Shown here: piece after piece, positions 27,801-36,120 of the stretch
How positions within the stretch are numbered: position 1 is the stretch's first letter
Layout of the letters: each line of letters starts with the position of its first letter
Origin: Shewanella yunxiaonensis
Lineage (GTDB): Bacteria; Pseudomonadota; Gammaproteobacteria; Enterobacterales; Shewanellaceae
Direction: 5' to 3'
Length of the DNA: 64,000 bases
Assembly (NCBI RefSeq): GCF_018223345.1
Contig: NZ_CP073587.1
Location: 3,036,001-3,100,000, forward strand
The notes under the pieces: generated by a model
What the model was told of the DNA's origin: nothing
Seen by the model: the letters and a program-made list of their open reading frames with translations, nothing else
The model's database searches: none
Translations under genes and position numbers: made by a program

Positions 27801-28533
27801 CAAAACCGGCAATCAGCTGGCTTTCACGGATCCAGGCTTCAACCCGTTGCGGATTAATGCTGGAGGTTGGTGGATTCACCCCGTCTTCTTCCAGAATGGC
27901 CGCAATCATTGACTTGACGGTTTCCATCTTGCCCTCTTTCGAGTGCACCGCCTTGGCCAGTTTTTCTATGTGACGTAATGAATGGTCGGCCTCGCACAGC
28001 GAAAACTGCCGCGCATAATTACGCAGTTCACTGCGGTTGCTGCCGGTATTCAGCAAGCTGCGATCATTCTGGATAATGGCGCGATATTCACGGGTGTTGA
28101 GCAGATTGGTGCATTCGACAGCAAGGCGTTTCATCTCGCGGCCGAGTTCCGCCATGGTGTAGCAGATAATGGTGTCGCCATTCTGTGACTTGATGTAATC
28201 CGCTAATTCAAAACCTTTGCCGATAAAGCGGTAGTTAACCCCTTTACCATCACCAGCCGAAGCCAGCACAGCCTGATATAGCAAACCATCGGCTTTCTGA
28301 TATTCATAAATGATGTAGCTTGACTCGCGCGGCAGATACCAGCGCTCGAAGCTGTCGCGGGTCGACGGCACCACTCGACTAGGATATTCGCCGTAAAACA
28401 CCGGCACTAACCGCTGCAAGGTGGTTTTACCGGAGGCGTTCGTACCGCAGATATTGGTATGGCCATCGAGACGCAGTTCCACTACGCCCGGCAGGTGGGT
28501 ATCGATCAACAGAATTCGGATCAGGCTTGGCAT
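24862..28533 (-). CDS. SMC-like ATPase of the MukB/MksB/JetC superfamily (DUF3584-like)
   Basis: A 1223-residue protein with an SMC plan: an N-terminal ATPase half with Walker A GTNASGKTT (30-38), a long coiled coil (about 240-530), a hinge-like globular region (about 540-600, with LPGWEQHLGKVVNPELL as in MukB-like hinges), a second coiled coil (about 620-900) and a C-terminal half with a signature-like SSSHGMAYL (about 1114-1122) and Walker B IHWPIDELG (Asp/Glu about 1148-1149). The signature differs from the LSGG of classic SMC and Rad50, which fits the MukB/DUF3584 group. I chose ATG 28533 because it has AAGGA 5 bases upstream; an upstream in-frame ATG adds 17 odd residues. It should form condensin-like loops or act in DNA defence with the next two gene products. 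No JetD/MksG nuclease is adjacent. Confidence 0.88.
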   Translation of the reverse strand: MPSLIRILLIDTHLPGVVELRLDGHTNICGTNASGKTTLQRLVPVFYGEYPSRVVPSTRDSFERWYLPRESSYIIYEYQKADGLLYQAVLASAGDGKGVNYRFIGKGFELADYIKSQNGDTIICYTMAELGREMKRLAVECTNLLNTREYRAIIQNDRSLLNTGSNRSELRNYARQFSLCEADHSLRHIEKLAKAVHSKEGKMETVKSMIAAILEEDGVNPPTSSINPQRVEAWIRESQLIAGFEKIRPEFDKLDQEFNELQAAELRLASLSLGYRHDEVLESQRQEQQHTLSQECNFRLKTLDDQWKEQRDEINQELSAAKGDANKLEDELDSIENQQNAYLDADIEQAKAHLEQLPLWRADLESLSERHKLLTEKHQDVEAAYNARRSKIGEQLNRELEKLHQQQDEQREQLDKQKQLASDDTTKLDNEWRERIDAGKAKFQEQQYQLKLAAAEQQLLVNNVSYTEAEKLALAVFDERIERADTEQEAANVKVERLSSEERKLKAQREQATEALRLASLRVNERQGELDEIRQMLFPQSHTLLEFLRRELPGWEQHLGKVVNPELLHRSDLHPGYLGESDNFYGLTLDLPALDLPAYAASEPELRARLAQAEDALQHAEALKQAAEEQLVAANSALDSLGRELTMARTSYKNLREDLRRLMEERRNAQTAINQALAARKAEAGKRLTQLDYEMKQLHNQHLEWVDEQKSLALEARMENQVYWQDVTGAIEQQLQTIRDSILQRRERAKQEQQACDSWYRNELKSRGINEDEIVALKRQMRELDGQIASAEQRRSEVLRYEDWYQHTWLQRKPKLVSELAKVKQAVSTLDQQLKSRASEVKQQRQQLETSLRQSNAAQVEASENLSKLRGLLRKLSELKLPKNNEETPGSISERLRQGEELLLKRDYLLGSVKQYVDHFDQVIAAKSGSSLAETWERAREDSSYVTDKGIRLLDYHKLVPALEQLLNVMVPQSVTALREQGRIFGVDLTAFYDVLADIDRRIASQSARITREVGEELFLEGVSDSAVKIRSRISELEFWPELETFVKAFRAWKADGFSKLPDEHYTDSMRRALDIIGRSALTGGIAKLLEIELRLKEGNSDLIIRTDRQLNESSSHGMAYLILCKFLLAFTRLLRGKADVTIHWPIDELGTLHHSNVKKIFDACENNNICVLGAFPNPESEVLNLFVNRYIINKQTKRLQLVKPKLDPIAQKLSERLAKEAV

Positions 28534-28644
28534 ATTTGTCCTTGTTATACAGAGAGAACGGTGGCGCGAGGCAATACCGTTCACGCAGGCAGCTTCTGGC
28601 CGCTTTATCTTAGCTCGTCAGTGAGGCCCCTAAAGTAAAGGAAA

Positions 28645-28669
28645 GCCCTGATGTTGGCAACGCCAGGGC
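28645..28669 (-). terminator. Probable terminator after yheV
   Basis: GCCCTG / CAGGGC arms around a 13-base loop. On the minus strand it is followed by TTTCCTTTACTTT, 20 bp past the yheV stop. It would separate yheV from the SMC-like operon. Confidence 0.6.
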
Positions 28670-28688
28670 GGTAGCCGCGTGACCGAGG

Positions 28689-28886
28689 TTATTCTGGCTT
28701 AAACAGACCGATGACCTGGCCTTGTGCCTTATCGGCCACTTTGGCTTCCGTTTGCTGTTCATGGTAACCGCATTCGATACATTCGACAGTTTCCACGCCG
28801 TTATCCTTATAGAGGACGATGCTATCAAGCGCCTGACATTTAGGGCAACGGGCGCCGGCAACAAAACGTTTTCTGGATTTGCTCAT
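28689..28886 (-). CDS. yheV: YheV-family zinc-ribbon protein
   Basis: A 65-residue protein starting K-R-F-V-A-G-A-R-C-P-K-C, with a second C-I-E-C pair (Cys14, 17, 36 and 39), forming a four-cysteine zinc ribbon. The conserved end QVIGLFKPE and the spacing match E. coli YheV. The function is unknown. It is divergent from yheS, as in the enterobacterial yhe region, but kefB/kefG do not separate them here. Confidence 0.92.
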   Translation of the reverse strand: MSKSRKRFVAGARCPKCQALDSIVLYKDNGVETVECIECGYHEQQTEAKVADKAQGQVIGLFKPE

Positions 28887-29031
28887 TTTCTATTCAACTG
28901 CAGATAACATAATGGCTATTTTGCCACATTCTGTGGTGTCAACGTAAGAATGGCGCATCAGTGCTATAGCGGAAGTCGCAGCTTGTGGGCTATGATCGGC
29001 GTTTTCACTTTTATCACTATTGCGTTAACCC

Positions 29032-30936
29032 ATGATCACCATATCCCACGCGCAACTCATCCGCGGCAGTAAGGTACTGCTGGATGATGCTTCCGTCACC
29101 CTTTACCCCGGCCACAAAGTGGGGTTGGTCGGCGCCAACGGCACCGGCAAGTCCTCATTATTGGCACTGATCATGGGCAAACTGCACCTCGATAAAGGCG
29201 ATATCAGCGTACCGGCTCAATGGCGCATCGCTACCGTTGCCCAAGAAACTCCGGCGCTCGACATGGCGGCTCTGGAATATGTACTGGATGGTGACCGCGA
29301 ATTTCGCGAGCTGGAAAGTCAGTTAAAACTGGCAGAACAGCGCAATGATGGCAATGCTATCGCCGACCTGCACGGCAAGCTCGATGCGATTGGCGCCTAC
29401 AGCATTCGCGCCCGTGCGGGCAGTTTGCTGGCGGGACTGGGGTTTGGCGAATCACAGCAAAGCCAGCCAGTGAAGAGTTTTTCCGGTGGCTGGCGCATGC
29501 GCCTCAACCTGGCGCAGGCACTGCTGTGCCGCTCAGAATTGTTGCTGTTGGACGAACCCACCAACCACCTAGATCTGGACACCATGTTCTGGCTGGAAGG
29601 CTGGCTTAAGAGCTATCAGGGCACGCTGGTGCTGATCAGCCATGACCGTGATTTCGTCGATGCGATCGTGGAAGAGATCATCCATGTTGAAAATCAGAAG
29701 CTGAATTTCTACCGTGGCAACTACACCGCATTTGAAGCCATACGTGCCGAACGCATGGCGCAGCAACAAGTCGCCTATGAAAAACAGCAGCGCGAACGCT
29801 CACATATGCAGTCTTACGTTGACCGTTTCCGTTACAAGGCCAGCAAGGCGCGGCAAGCACAAAGCCGCCTCAAGGCACTGGAAAAGATGACCGAGTTGTT
29901 GCCAGCGGCAGTGGATAATCCGTTCCAGATGGAGTTCCGCCCACCTTCGGCACTGCCCAACCCGTTGGTGATGATGGAAAACGTGGCCGTCGGCTATGGC
30001 GATACCACGATCCTCAATTCGGTGCATCTCAATCTGGTCCCAGGTGCCCGAATCGGTTTACTGGGACGCAATGGTGCCGGTAAATCGACCTTCATTAAAC
30101 TGCTTGCCGGACAACTTGAACCGCAACGCGGTAAATATCAACCGAATCCCGGCCTCAATATCGGTTACTTTGCACAGCATCAGGTGGAATATCTGCGCCT
30201 GGACGATACCCCATTGCAACACCTGCAACGGCTGGCACCGGAGCAACGCGAACAGGAACTGCGAGATTTTCTCGGCGGCTTCGGTTTTCAGGGGGATATG
30301 GCACTATCACCGGTGCGGCCATTCTCTGGTGGTGAGAAAGCACGGTTGGTATTGGCGTTACTGGTATGGCAACGCCCTAACCTGTTGCTGTTAGACGAAC
30401 CCACCAACCACCTGGATCTGGAGATGCGCCACGCGCTGACGGTTGCTTTACAGGATTTTGAAGGTGCGATGGTTATCGTTTCTCACGACCGGCATCTACT
30501 GCGCCTGACCTGTGATGATTATTATTTAGTGGATAGCGGTAAAGTCGAGCACTTTGCCGGTGATCTGGAAGATTATCATCAATGGCTACTGGATGCGGCG
30601 AAAGCGGCAAAACCACAGCCGCAAACTGATGGCAAACCGCAACAGGATAAGAAGCAGCAGAAACGCCAGGAAGCAGAGTTACGACAAAAGCTGTCGCCGC
30701 TGAAAAAGCAACAAGGCAAGCTCGAAGATGAACAGCAAAAGGTGACTGAACGTCTGGCGGAGCTGGAAAACCTGCTGGCAGATACCGAATTATATGCAGA
30801 ACAGCATAAGGCCCGACTGACTGAGGTCTTGGCCGAGCGCACCACCCTCAACCAGAAACTGGAACAAAGTGAATTGAGCTGGCTCGAGTTACAGGAACAG
30901 ATCGATAGTATTGAACTAGCGGCAACCTCTGCGTGA
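29032..30936 (+). CDS. yheS: ABC-F family ATPase YheS
   Basis: A 634-residue soluble protein with two ABC ATPase domains and no membrane segments. The first domain has Walker A GANGTGKSS (about 34-42), signature FSGGWRMR (about 150) and Walker B LLLLDEPTNHLDLD (about 170). The second has Walker A GRNGAGKST (about 345), signature FSGGEKAR and Walker B LLLLDEPTNHLDLE. A basic linker joins the domains and a charged coiled coil (about 535-630) ends the protein. ABC-F proteins act on the ribosome (E site) and modulate elongation. The N-terminal sequence and domain order match E. coli YheS. Confidence 0.95.
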   Translation: MITISHAQLIRGSKVLLDDASVTLYPGHKVGLVGANGTGKSSLLALIMGKLHLDKGDISVPAQWRIATVAQETPALDMAALEYVLDGDREFRELESQLKLAEQRNDGNAIADLHGKLDAIGAYSIRARAGSLLAGLGFGESQQSQPVKSFSGGWRMRLNLAQALLCRSELLLLDEPTNHLDLDTMFWLEGWLKSYQGTLVLISHDRDFVDAIVEEIIHVENQKLNFYRGNYTAFEAIRAERMAQQQVAYEKQQRERSHMQSYVDRFRYKASKARQAQSRLKALEKMTELLPAAVDNPFQMEFRPPSALPNPLVMMENVAVGYGDTTILNSVHLNLVPGARIGLLGRNGAGKSTFIKLLAGQLEPQRGKYQPNPGLNIGYFAQHQVEYLRLDDTPLQHLQRLAPEQREQELRDFLGGFGFQGDMALSPVRPFSGGEKARLVLALLVWQRPNLLLLDEPTNHLDLEMRHALTVALQDFEGAMVIVSHDRHLLRLTCDDYYLVDSGKVEHFAGDLEDYHQWLLDAAKAAKPQPQTDGKPQQDKKQQKRQEAELRQKLSPLKKQQGKLEDEQQKVTERLAELENLLADTELYAEQHKARLTEVLAERTTLNQKLEQSELSWLELQEQIDSIELAATSA

Positions 30937-30974
30937 GCCGCCACAGGGAATGTTGAGGCGGAGCAAGGAGCATC

Positions 30975-31457
30975 ATGTCAACACCCGATATTTTGACGCC
31001 ATCTTGGTGGCGGGCGTGTGAACAGTATTATCCGGCCATTGAAGCCACCGCAATACAACTGCAGGATCAGCACGGCATTATCATCAACCTGTTATTGTTA
31101 GCGCTGGCGCTAGACAAACAACAATTACAGCTGCCATCTGACTGTTGGCAACCACTGCAGCAGCAGGTTTTAGCGTGGCAAAGTCGGATGCTTTCGCCTT
31201 ATCGGCAACTGCGCAAGTTGGCAAAAGACTTCATTGAGCAAGACGAGTATCAACAGATGTTGCGCGTTGAGCTACTGCTGGAACGCAAGAGTCAGCAGTT
31301 GATATCGTTGACATTACGCCACATTCCCCTGCAACCAACTAACAACACCCCCACTAATCGGCGAGACTATTTAGCACAGTTTCAGCTTGAGCTTAGTGCT
31401 TATCCCGCACTCACTCACATCACTGACAGCTGTGATACACTAGCGGTGATGCCGTAA
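30975..31457 (+). CDS. TIGR02444/DUF2390 family protein
   Basis: A 160-residue helical protein. The start WWRACEQYYP and the motif HGIIINLLLLALAL match the TIGR02444 (DUF2390) family found next to yheS/yheT in many gammaproteobacteria. The function is unknown. No catalytic motif or signal peptide is seen. It lies 38 bp after yheS and 13 bp before yheT, in one probable operon. Confidence 0.85.
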   Translation: MSTPDILTPSWWRACEQYYPAIEATAIQLQDQHGIIINLLLLALALDKQQLQLPSDCWQPLQQQVLAWQSRMLSPYRQLRKLAKDFIEQDEYQQMLRVELLLERKSQQLISLTLRHIPLQPTNNTPTNRRDYLAQFQLELSAYPALTHITDSCDTLAVMP

Positions 31458-31470
31458 CTGCCGAGTCACT

Positions 31471-32448
31471 ATGCAACCGTTATTTTCGCCACCGTGGTGG
31501 AGCCGGAATCCACATATTCAAACCATATTGCCGGTGCTGACAAAAGTGCCGCAGCTGCCGTTGCAGCGAGAACGGCTAGAGCTGGATGACGGTGATTTTA
31601 TCGATCTGGACTGGTGGGCCGCTCCCGAAGTTGGTCACCCCGTGCTGGTGTTAATTCATGGTTTGGAAGGCAGCGCCAGTTCGCACTACGCCCGGCGAAT
31701 GGTACAGCAGTGCGCCCAGCGAGGATTAGCGGTGGTGGTGCATCATCATCGCGGCTGTTCCGGCGAACCCAACCGGTTGCCACGCAGTTACCACAGTGGT
31801 GATACTGCCGACATCGACCATACGTTTCGCCTGCTCAGACACCGTTATCCGCAATCACCACTGCTGGCAGTAGGTTACAGTCTCGGTGGCAATGTGTTAG
31901 CCAAATATCAGGGAGAACAGGGGAGCAACAGTCTGCTAAGTCGGGCAGCAGTCGTGTCTGCGCCTTTGGAACTGGCGGGGTGTTCCCGCAAACTGGAACA
32001 GGGTTTTTCCAGAGTCTATCAGCGCTATCTGTTGCAACAGCTGCAGCAAAAGATGCTGGCGAAAATCGCCCATAGCCCAGTCCCCGCATTACCGGATGCC
32101 AAGACCATAAAGCAGCTCAACACTTTCTATCAATTCGATGACCGACTCACCGGCCCGATGCATGGCTTTAGCGGTGCTGCTGAGTATTATGCACGCGCCA
32201 GCGCCCTGCCCCTGCTACACAAAATCGGGCGGCCAACGCTGTTTATACATGCGGCAGATGATCCGTTTATGAGTCAGTCGGTGATCCCTAATACCAGCAG
32301 CTTACCGGCGTGTGTACAATACGAGCTGTATCATCACGGTGGTCATGTGGGATTTATCGAAGGTGGAACGCCTTGGCGCCCTAAATTCTTTCTGGAACGG
32401 CGAGTACTGCAATATCTGTTGGAGAAGGATAATGTTGATCCCCTATGA
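31471..32448 (+). CDS. yheT: YheT alpha/beta hydrolase
   Basis: A 325-residue alpha/beta hydrolase. It starts F-S-P-P-W-W-S-R-N-P-H-I-Q-T, a hallmark of the YheT/Abhd1 group. The oxyanion motif is L-V-L-I-H-G-L-E-G-S (about 59-68), the nucleophile elbow is GYSLGG (Ser about 138), and the charge-relay Asp (in HAADDPF) and His (in HHGGHVGF) are near 268 and 296. The natural ester substrate is unknown. Its 3' end overlaps the yheU start by 17 bases. Confidence 0.93.
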   Translation: MQPLFSPPWWSRNPHIQTILPVLTKVPQLPLQRERLELDDGDFIDLDWWAAPEVGHPVLVLIHGLEGSASSHYARRMVQQCAQRGLAVVVHHHRGCSGEPNRLPRSYHSGDTADIDHTFRLLRHRYPQSPLLAVGYSLGGNVLAKYQGEQGSNSLLSRAAVVSAPLELAGCSRKLEQGFSRVYQRYLLQQLQQKMLAKIAHSPVPALPDAKTIKQLNTFYQFDDRLTGPMHGFSGAAEYYARASALPLLHKIGRPTLFIHAADDPFMSQSVIPNTSSLPACVQYELYHHGGHVGFIEGGTPWRPKFFLERRVLQYLLEKDNVDPL

Positions 32449-32689
32449 GTCCTTGTTACGCCTGCCCACCAGCACTGTGGATAATCTGATCCGTGAATAT
32501 CTGCTGTCACAAGTGGAAGATGGGAGTTTCAATGAGCTCAACGACAAGGCGATCCAAGCCGCCACAGAAAAATGTCGTCAGGCGCTTAAAAAAGGCGAAT
32601 TAATAGTGGAATATAGTGAGGATGATGAATCTGTTGCTATCCGTTCCAGGGAACAGATTATTCAGCGGACACCTCTCAGTGAAGATTGA
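32432..32689 (+). CDS. yheU: YheU family protein
   Basis: An 85-residue protein. I took the ATG at 32432, inside the end of yheT and close to a GGAGAAG ribosome site, because the N-terminus M-L-I-P-Y-E-S-L then matches E. coli YheU (M-L-I-P-W). The L-x-N-L-I-x-E-Y-x-L core is also conserved. It is small and acidic, of unknown function, and conserved in the yheSTU-prkB-crp block. Confidence 0.9.
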   Translation: MLIPYESLLRLPTSTVDNLIREYLLSQVEDGSFNELNDKAIQAATEKCRQALKKGELIVEYSEDDESVAIRSREQIIQRTPLSED

Positions 32690-32793
32690 CCAGACCGGCT
32701 CAGTGCCGTATAAGTAACTGCCTGCCTGTTACACTGTCATAACATTTAATGAAGTCGTTCAGGCAGCGACAGCTTCAGACACAGGTAGCAATC

Positions 32794-33681
32794 ATGTCAG
32801 CAAAACATCCCATTATCGCAGTGACCGGCTCCTCTGGTGCAGGAACCACCACCACGACCACCGCTTTTAGTCATATCTTCCGGCAGTTGGGGATCAATGC
32901 CGCCATGGTAGAGGGCGATAGCTTTCACCACTACACGCGTGCCGAAATGGAAGTGATGATCCGCAAAGCCAAAGCGGAAAATCGCAATATCAGCTACTTC
33001 GGTCCGGAAGCCAACGACTTTGACCGCCTGGAAAAATGTTTCTCTGATTACTCCGCCACCGGCCAGGGAGAAACCCGTTCCTACCTGCATACCTTTGATG
33101 AAGCAGTACCGTACAATCAGATGCCGGGGACCTTTACTCAATGGCAGCCGCTACCTGATAACACTGACATGCTTTATTACGAAGGGTTGCATGGCGCGGT
33201 GGTAACGCCGGAAAATAATGTGGCACAACATGTCGATCTGCTGATCGGCATGGTACCGATTGTCAACCTGGAATGGATTCAGAAGATTATCCGCGACACC
33301 AGTGAGCGCGGCCACACCAAAGAAAAAGTGATGAACTCCATTGTGCGGTCGATGGAAGACTATATTAACCATATGACGCCACAGTTTTCGCGCACCCACA
33401 TCAACTTCCAGCGCGTGCCGACGGTAGATACCTCCAACCCCTTTAGTGCCAAAGATATTCCCAGCCTGGATGAAAGCTTTGTGGTGATCCGCTTTCGCGG
33501 CATGGATAAGGTGGATTTTCCCTACTACCTCAGAATGATCCAGGGTTCATTTATGTCACGGGTCAATACACTGGTCGTACCGGGTGGCAAGATGTCATTA
33601 GCGATGGAACTGATCCTGACACCATTGATCAAGGAACTGATGGACCGCCGCATCGCCACCTTGGAACAAGAGCTGGAATAA
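32794..33681 (+). CDS. prkB: PrkB phosphoribulokinase-like kinase
   Basis: A 295-residue P-loop kinase with Walker A GSSGAGTTT (10-18), VEGDSFH at about 39-45, and GLHGAVVTPENNVAQHVDLLIG in the middle. Most of the sequence aligns with E. coli PrkB (289 residues). Although it looks like phosphoribulokinase, this group is found without a Calvin cycle, and its true substrate is not settled. ATG 32794 matches the E. coli start M-S-A-K-H-P. An in-frame ATG 45 bases upstream adds residues unlike the family. It is the last gene of the yheSTU-prkB run. Confidence 0.93.
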   Translation: MSAKHPIIAVTGSSGAGTTTTTTAFSHIFRQLGINAAMVEGDSFHHYTRAEMEVMIRKAKAENRNISYFGPEANDFDRLEKCFSDYSATGQGETRSYLHTFDEAVPYNQMPGTFTQWQPLPDNTDMLYYEGLHGAVVTPENNVAQHVDLLIGMVPIVNLEWIQKIIRDTSERGHTKEKVMNSIVRSMEDYINHMTPQFSRTHINFQRVPTVDTSNPFSAKDIPSLDESFVVIRFRGMDKVDFPYYLRMIQGSFMSRVNTLVVPGGKMSLAMELILTPLIKELMDRRIATLEQELE

Positions 33682-33900
33682 CCGCTATCTTCGCGATTTG
33701 ATTAAGTTTGCTTTAAGCCCCTGTCGCTATATTAGCGGCCATCGGGATTTCAGCTGAAGTTCTGATCGCCGACACTCAGATGGGAATTGATTCCCCTCTA
33801 CAATCTGTTTGTTTCTATCTGGATATGTCGGCAACCCGATCCAATTGTGTGGATGACTCTTTTTTCTCTCTCATACTTTGCCCATTGTGGGCTTTTTTTT
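33682..33900 (+). terminator. prkB 3' region ending in a terminator; possible small RNA
   Basis: A strong terminator lies at 33880-33900: GCCCA / TGGGC with a TTG loop and eight T. The 200 bases between prkB and this terminator contain small self-complementary stems (for example GGGAA-TTGA-TTCCC near 33782-33795) and a possible -10 (TATATT at 33728). The terminator may end the prkB message or a separate small RNA of about 160 nt. The -35 is weak, so the second option is only a suggestion. Confidence 0.5.
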
Positions 33901-33905
33901 TGCGT

Positions 33906-34685
33906 TTAATCTAATGGCAAAATTTCACGATACGGTTTGTGCTGCAAGTAGTCCCGCAGCCGGGATTTAAACTCATCCTCTTTATCGCGGATCTTCCCTT
34001 TATCTGCCTGTAACGCTGCAATAGCTTGCCGCTGTGCCTTGACCGCTTCATTAAAATTCCCCAATTCCGCATAGGCTGCGGCAAGGTTATCCAAATTAGT
34101 GGGATCCTGTTCATTCGTTTTCAGCAGATCAGTCGCCAACTGCACGGCCTTTTCACCATCACGAAATTGCTTTTCCGGACAGGTAGCTAAAATCCAGGCG
34201 GCATTACCCATCGAGACATTATCACCGGCTGCAGTGAAATATTTTACCGCTTTACCGCAGTGACGACTGACACCATCCCCCCCCGCAGCATAGATAAATC
34301 CCAGACGAAATTGTGCCCAGCGATCCTTGTCTGCAAGTTTCAAATACCAATGTTCTGCCAGTGACAGATCGCGTTTGATCAATTTACCTTCAAATGCCAG
34401 ATCGGCTAGTGTCTTCTGCGCATTGGCACTGCCGTTATCCGCAGATTTTTTCAGCCATGAGACCCCGAGAACTTTATCGGCGTTAACAAAACGCCCAGAG
34501 ACATACATCAGCCCTAAAAGGTACTGCGCTTCAGCGGACCCTTCCTCGGCACTGAGTTGCACATAAGCCACTTTACTGGCAATAAGTTCCTGCTGTGGTT
34601 GCGGAACTGCAAATGCCCAAGTATCAGCCGGCACGATCATCGCCAAGCCGGAAAATAGGGTGATTAAAACGCGTGGATATCTCAC
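33906..34685 (-). CDS. Exported Sel1/TPR-repeat protein
   Basis: A 259-residue protein. I chose the GTG at 34685: an AGGA ribosome site is 7 bases upstream, and the protein then starts with a normal signal peptide (M-R-Y-P-R, hydrophobic to about 20, cleavage near TWAFA). At least three Sel1-like repeats follow (AEAQYLLGLMYVSGR at about 50-65, ANAQKTLADLAFEGK, WAQFRLGFIYAAGG), then a TPR-like tail (LDNLAAAYAELGNFNEAVKAQRQAI, about 200-225). Such repeats bind proteins. It probably acts in the periplasm as a scaffold. It is convergent with prkB. Confidence 0.8.
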   Translation of the reverse strand: MRYPRVLITLFSGLAMIVPADTWAFAVPQPQQELIASKVAYVQLSAEEGSAEAQYLLGLMYVSGRFVNADKVLGVSWLKKSADNGSANAQKTLADLAFEGKLIKRDLSLAEHWYLKLADKDRWAQFRLGFIYAAGGDGVSRHCGKAVKYFTAAGDNVSMGNAAWILATCPEKQFRDGEKAVQLATDLLKTNEQDPTNLDNLAAAYAELGNFNEAVKAQRQAIAALQADKGKIRDKEDEFKSRLRDYLQHKPYREILPLD

Positions 34686-35054
34686 GACCGTATCCTGCAT
34701 AGATAAAACTAAGCTCAAAGTTAGCCAGAATTGCCCCGCAAAGTCGAGCAATAAGCAGTAATTACTGATGAAAAGATAAACCGGATATCATCGATATATT
34801 AGCGTTCGGTCAAATCCTTAAGGAAGTTGTGATTTGCACTGCAAGACTGGGATACGGAGAAAGAGTAAACACAGGTATTTATTGACTTATATCACTAAAG
34901 TATCAGAATGTTGTAATTATTAAGCAGTTATTAATTTTTGCAGCGCAAACGGATTCAGCGCCAAGTAGTGATCGAAGGATTTTTTGGGTCAATTGACTCA
35001 AGATCCTTATTTAGCATACTCTAACTTTACACTAAACAATTGAGGAACAAAGGC
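34686..35054. promoter_or_regulatory. crp upstream region
   Basis: About 370 bp between the Sel1 protein gene and crp carry no ORF. A single CRP-like half site (TTGTGATTTGCA) near 34827 could take part in autoregulation, but the second half is poor. The 60 bp before crp are AT-rich, and a GAGGAACAAAGG ribosome site precedes the start. Confidence 0.35.
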
Positions 35055-35690
35055 ATGGCTCTGATTGGTAAGCCAAAACCGGATCCAACATTGGAATGGT
35101 TTTTATCCCACTGTCACATTCATAAATATCCAGCCAAGAGCACGTTGATCCACGCCGGTGAAGGTTCTGATACCCTCTATTACATCGTGAAGGGTTCCGT
35201 CGCAGTTTTGATTAAAGACGACGAAGGCAAAGAGATGATCTTGTCTTATCTGAACCAGGGCGACTTTATCGGAGAGCTGGGGTTGTTCGAAGAGCAGGCA
35301 GAACGTACTGCTTGGGTTCGTGCGAAACAGGCATGTGAGATTGCTGAGATTTCCTATAAGAAATTTAAGCAGTTGATTCAGGTTAATCCAGAAATCCTGA
35401 TGAAACTTGCAGCGCAGATGGCCCATCGTCTGCAGAATACCAGCCAGAAAGTGGGGAATTTAGCATTTTTGGACGTGGCGGGCCGTATTGCCCAGACATT
35501 GTTGCATCTTGCCAAGCAGCCAGATGCGATGACCCACCCAGATGGTATGCAGATCAAGATTACTCGTCAGGAAATCGGTCAGATTGTTGGCTGTTCCCGT
35601 GAAACTGTGGGTCGTATTCTGAAAATGTTAGAAGAGCAGAATTTGATCCAGGCACACGGTAAAACTATTGTGGTATACGGTACCCGTTAA
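35055..35690 (+). CDS. crp: cAMP receptor protein (CRP)
   Basis: A 211-residue global regulator. The N-terminal cNMP-binding domain has [15 protein letters not shown] and [20 protein letters not shown] (about 72-91), with the Arg and Ser/Thr residues that contact cAMP. The long C-helix follows. The C-terminal helix-turn-helix is [27 protein letters not shown] (about 168-194), almost the same as E. coli CRP. In Shewanella CRP is a main activator of anaerobic respiration genes, which fits the CRP-like site upstream of frd in this window. ATG 35055 gives M-A-L-I-G-K-P; an upstream in-frame start is less likely. A terminator follows. Confidence 0.97.
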   Translation: MALIGKPKPDPTLEWFLSHCHIHKYPAKSTLIHAGEGSDTLYYIVKGSVAVLIKDDEGKEMILSYLNQGDFIGELGLFEEQAERTAWVRAKQACEIAEISYKKFKQLIQVNPEILMKLAAQMAHRLQNTSQKVGNLAFLDVAGRIAQTLLHLAKQPDAMTHPDGMQIKITRQEIGQIVGCSRETVGRILKMLEEQNLIQAHGKTIVVYGTR

Positions 35691-35724
35691 TTACTGATTC
35701 AGCTTGATTTAATCCTGATTTATT

Positions 35725-35759
35725 AAAGTGGCCAAGGTGTAAATTTTGGTCACTTTTTT
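35725..35759 (+). terminator. Terminator after crp
   Basis: AAAGTGGCCAA / TTGGTCACTTT arms with one mismatch, followed by T6. It lies just upstream of the PepSY gene ribosome site. Confidence 0.88.
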
Positions 35760-35775
35760 GTTTTCAGGAGTGTTG

Positions 35776-36120
35776 ATGAGTCGGCTGAGTCAACTGTGCT
35801 GGGCAGGTCTAATGCCTGTGATTGCCCACGCAAATGTGGCCAATTTACATCTCCAAGCAGATCACAATATTGCCAAGGCTTTGGTCAAATCCGGCGAAAT
35901 TCTCTCCCTCGACACCACGCTGTCAAACATTAAACCGTTCTGTTATGGCCAATTGGTTGATGCGCATCTCTACCAGCGAGATGGCAAATGGCGTTATGAT
36001 TTACTTATAAAAAATGACCAGGATACTTTGCTGCAACTGGATCTGAATGCCAGTACCAGCGAACATGATGGTCAACCATTACCAGAAGAGTGCCATCCTT
36101 ATGAAACTGCTCCTCGTTGA
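35776..36120 (+). CDS. PepSY-like periplasmic protein of a two-component operon
   Basis: A 114-residue protein with a short signal peptide (about 1-20, ending AHA). The body (A-K-A-L-V-K-S-G-E-I-L-S-L ... G-Q-L-V-D-A-H-L-Y ... W-R-Y-D-L-L-I-K ... L-Q-L-D-L-N-A) has the PepSY pattern of a short helix then strands. PepSY proteins in front of OmpR-type regulators are thought to modulate a kinase sensor or bind peptides. Its 3' end overlaps the regulator start by 20 bases. ATG 35776 has a CAGGAG ribosome site. Confidence 0.82.
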   Translation: MSRLSQLCWAGLMPVIAHANVANLHLQADHNIAKALVKSGEILSLDTTLSNIKPFCYGQLVDAHLYQRDGKWRYDLLIKNDQDTLLQLDLNASTSEHDGQPLPEECHPYETAPR

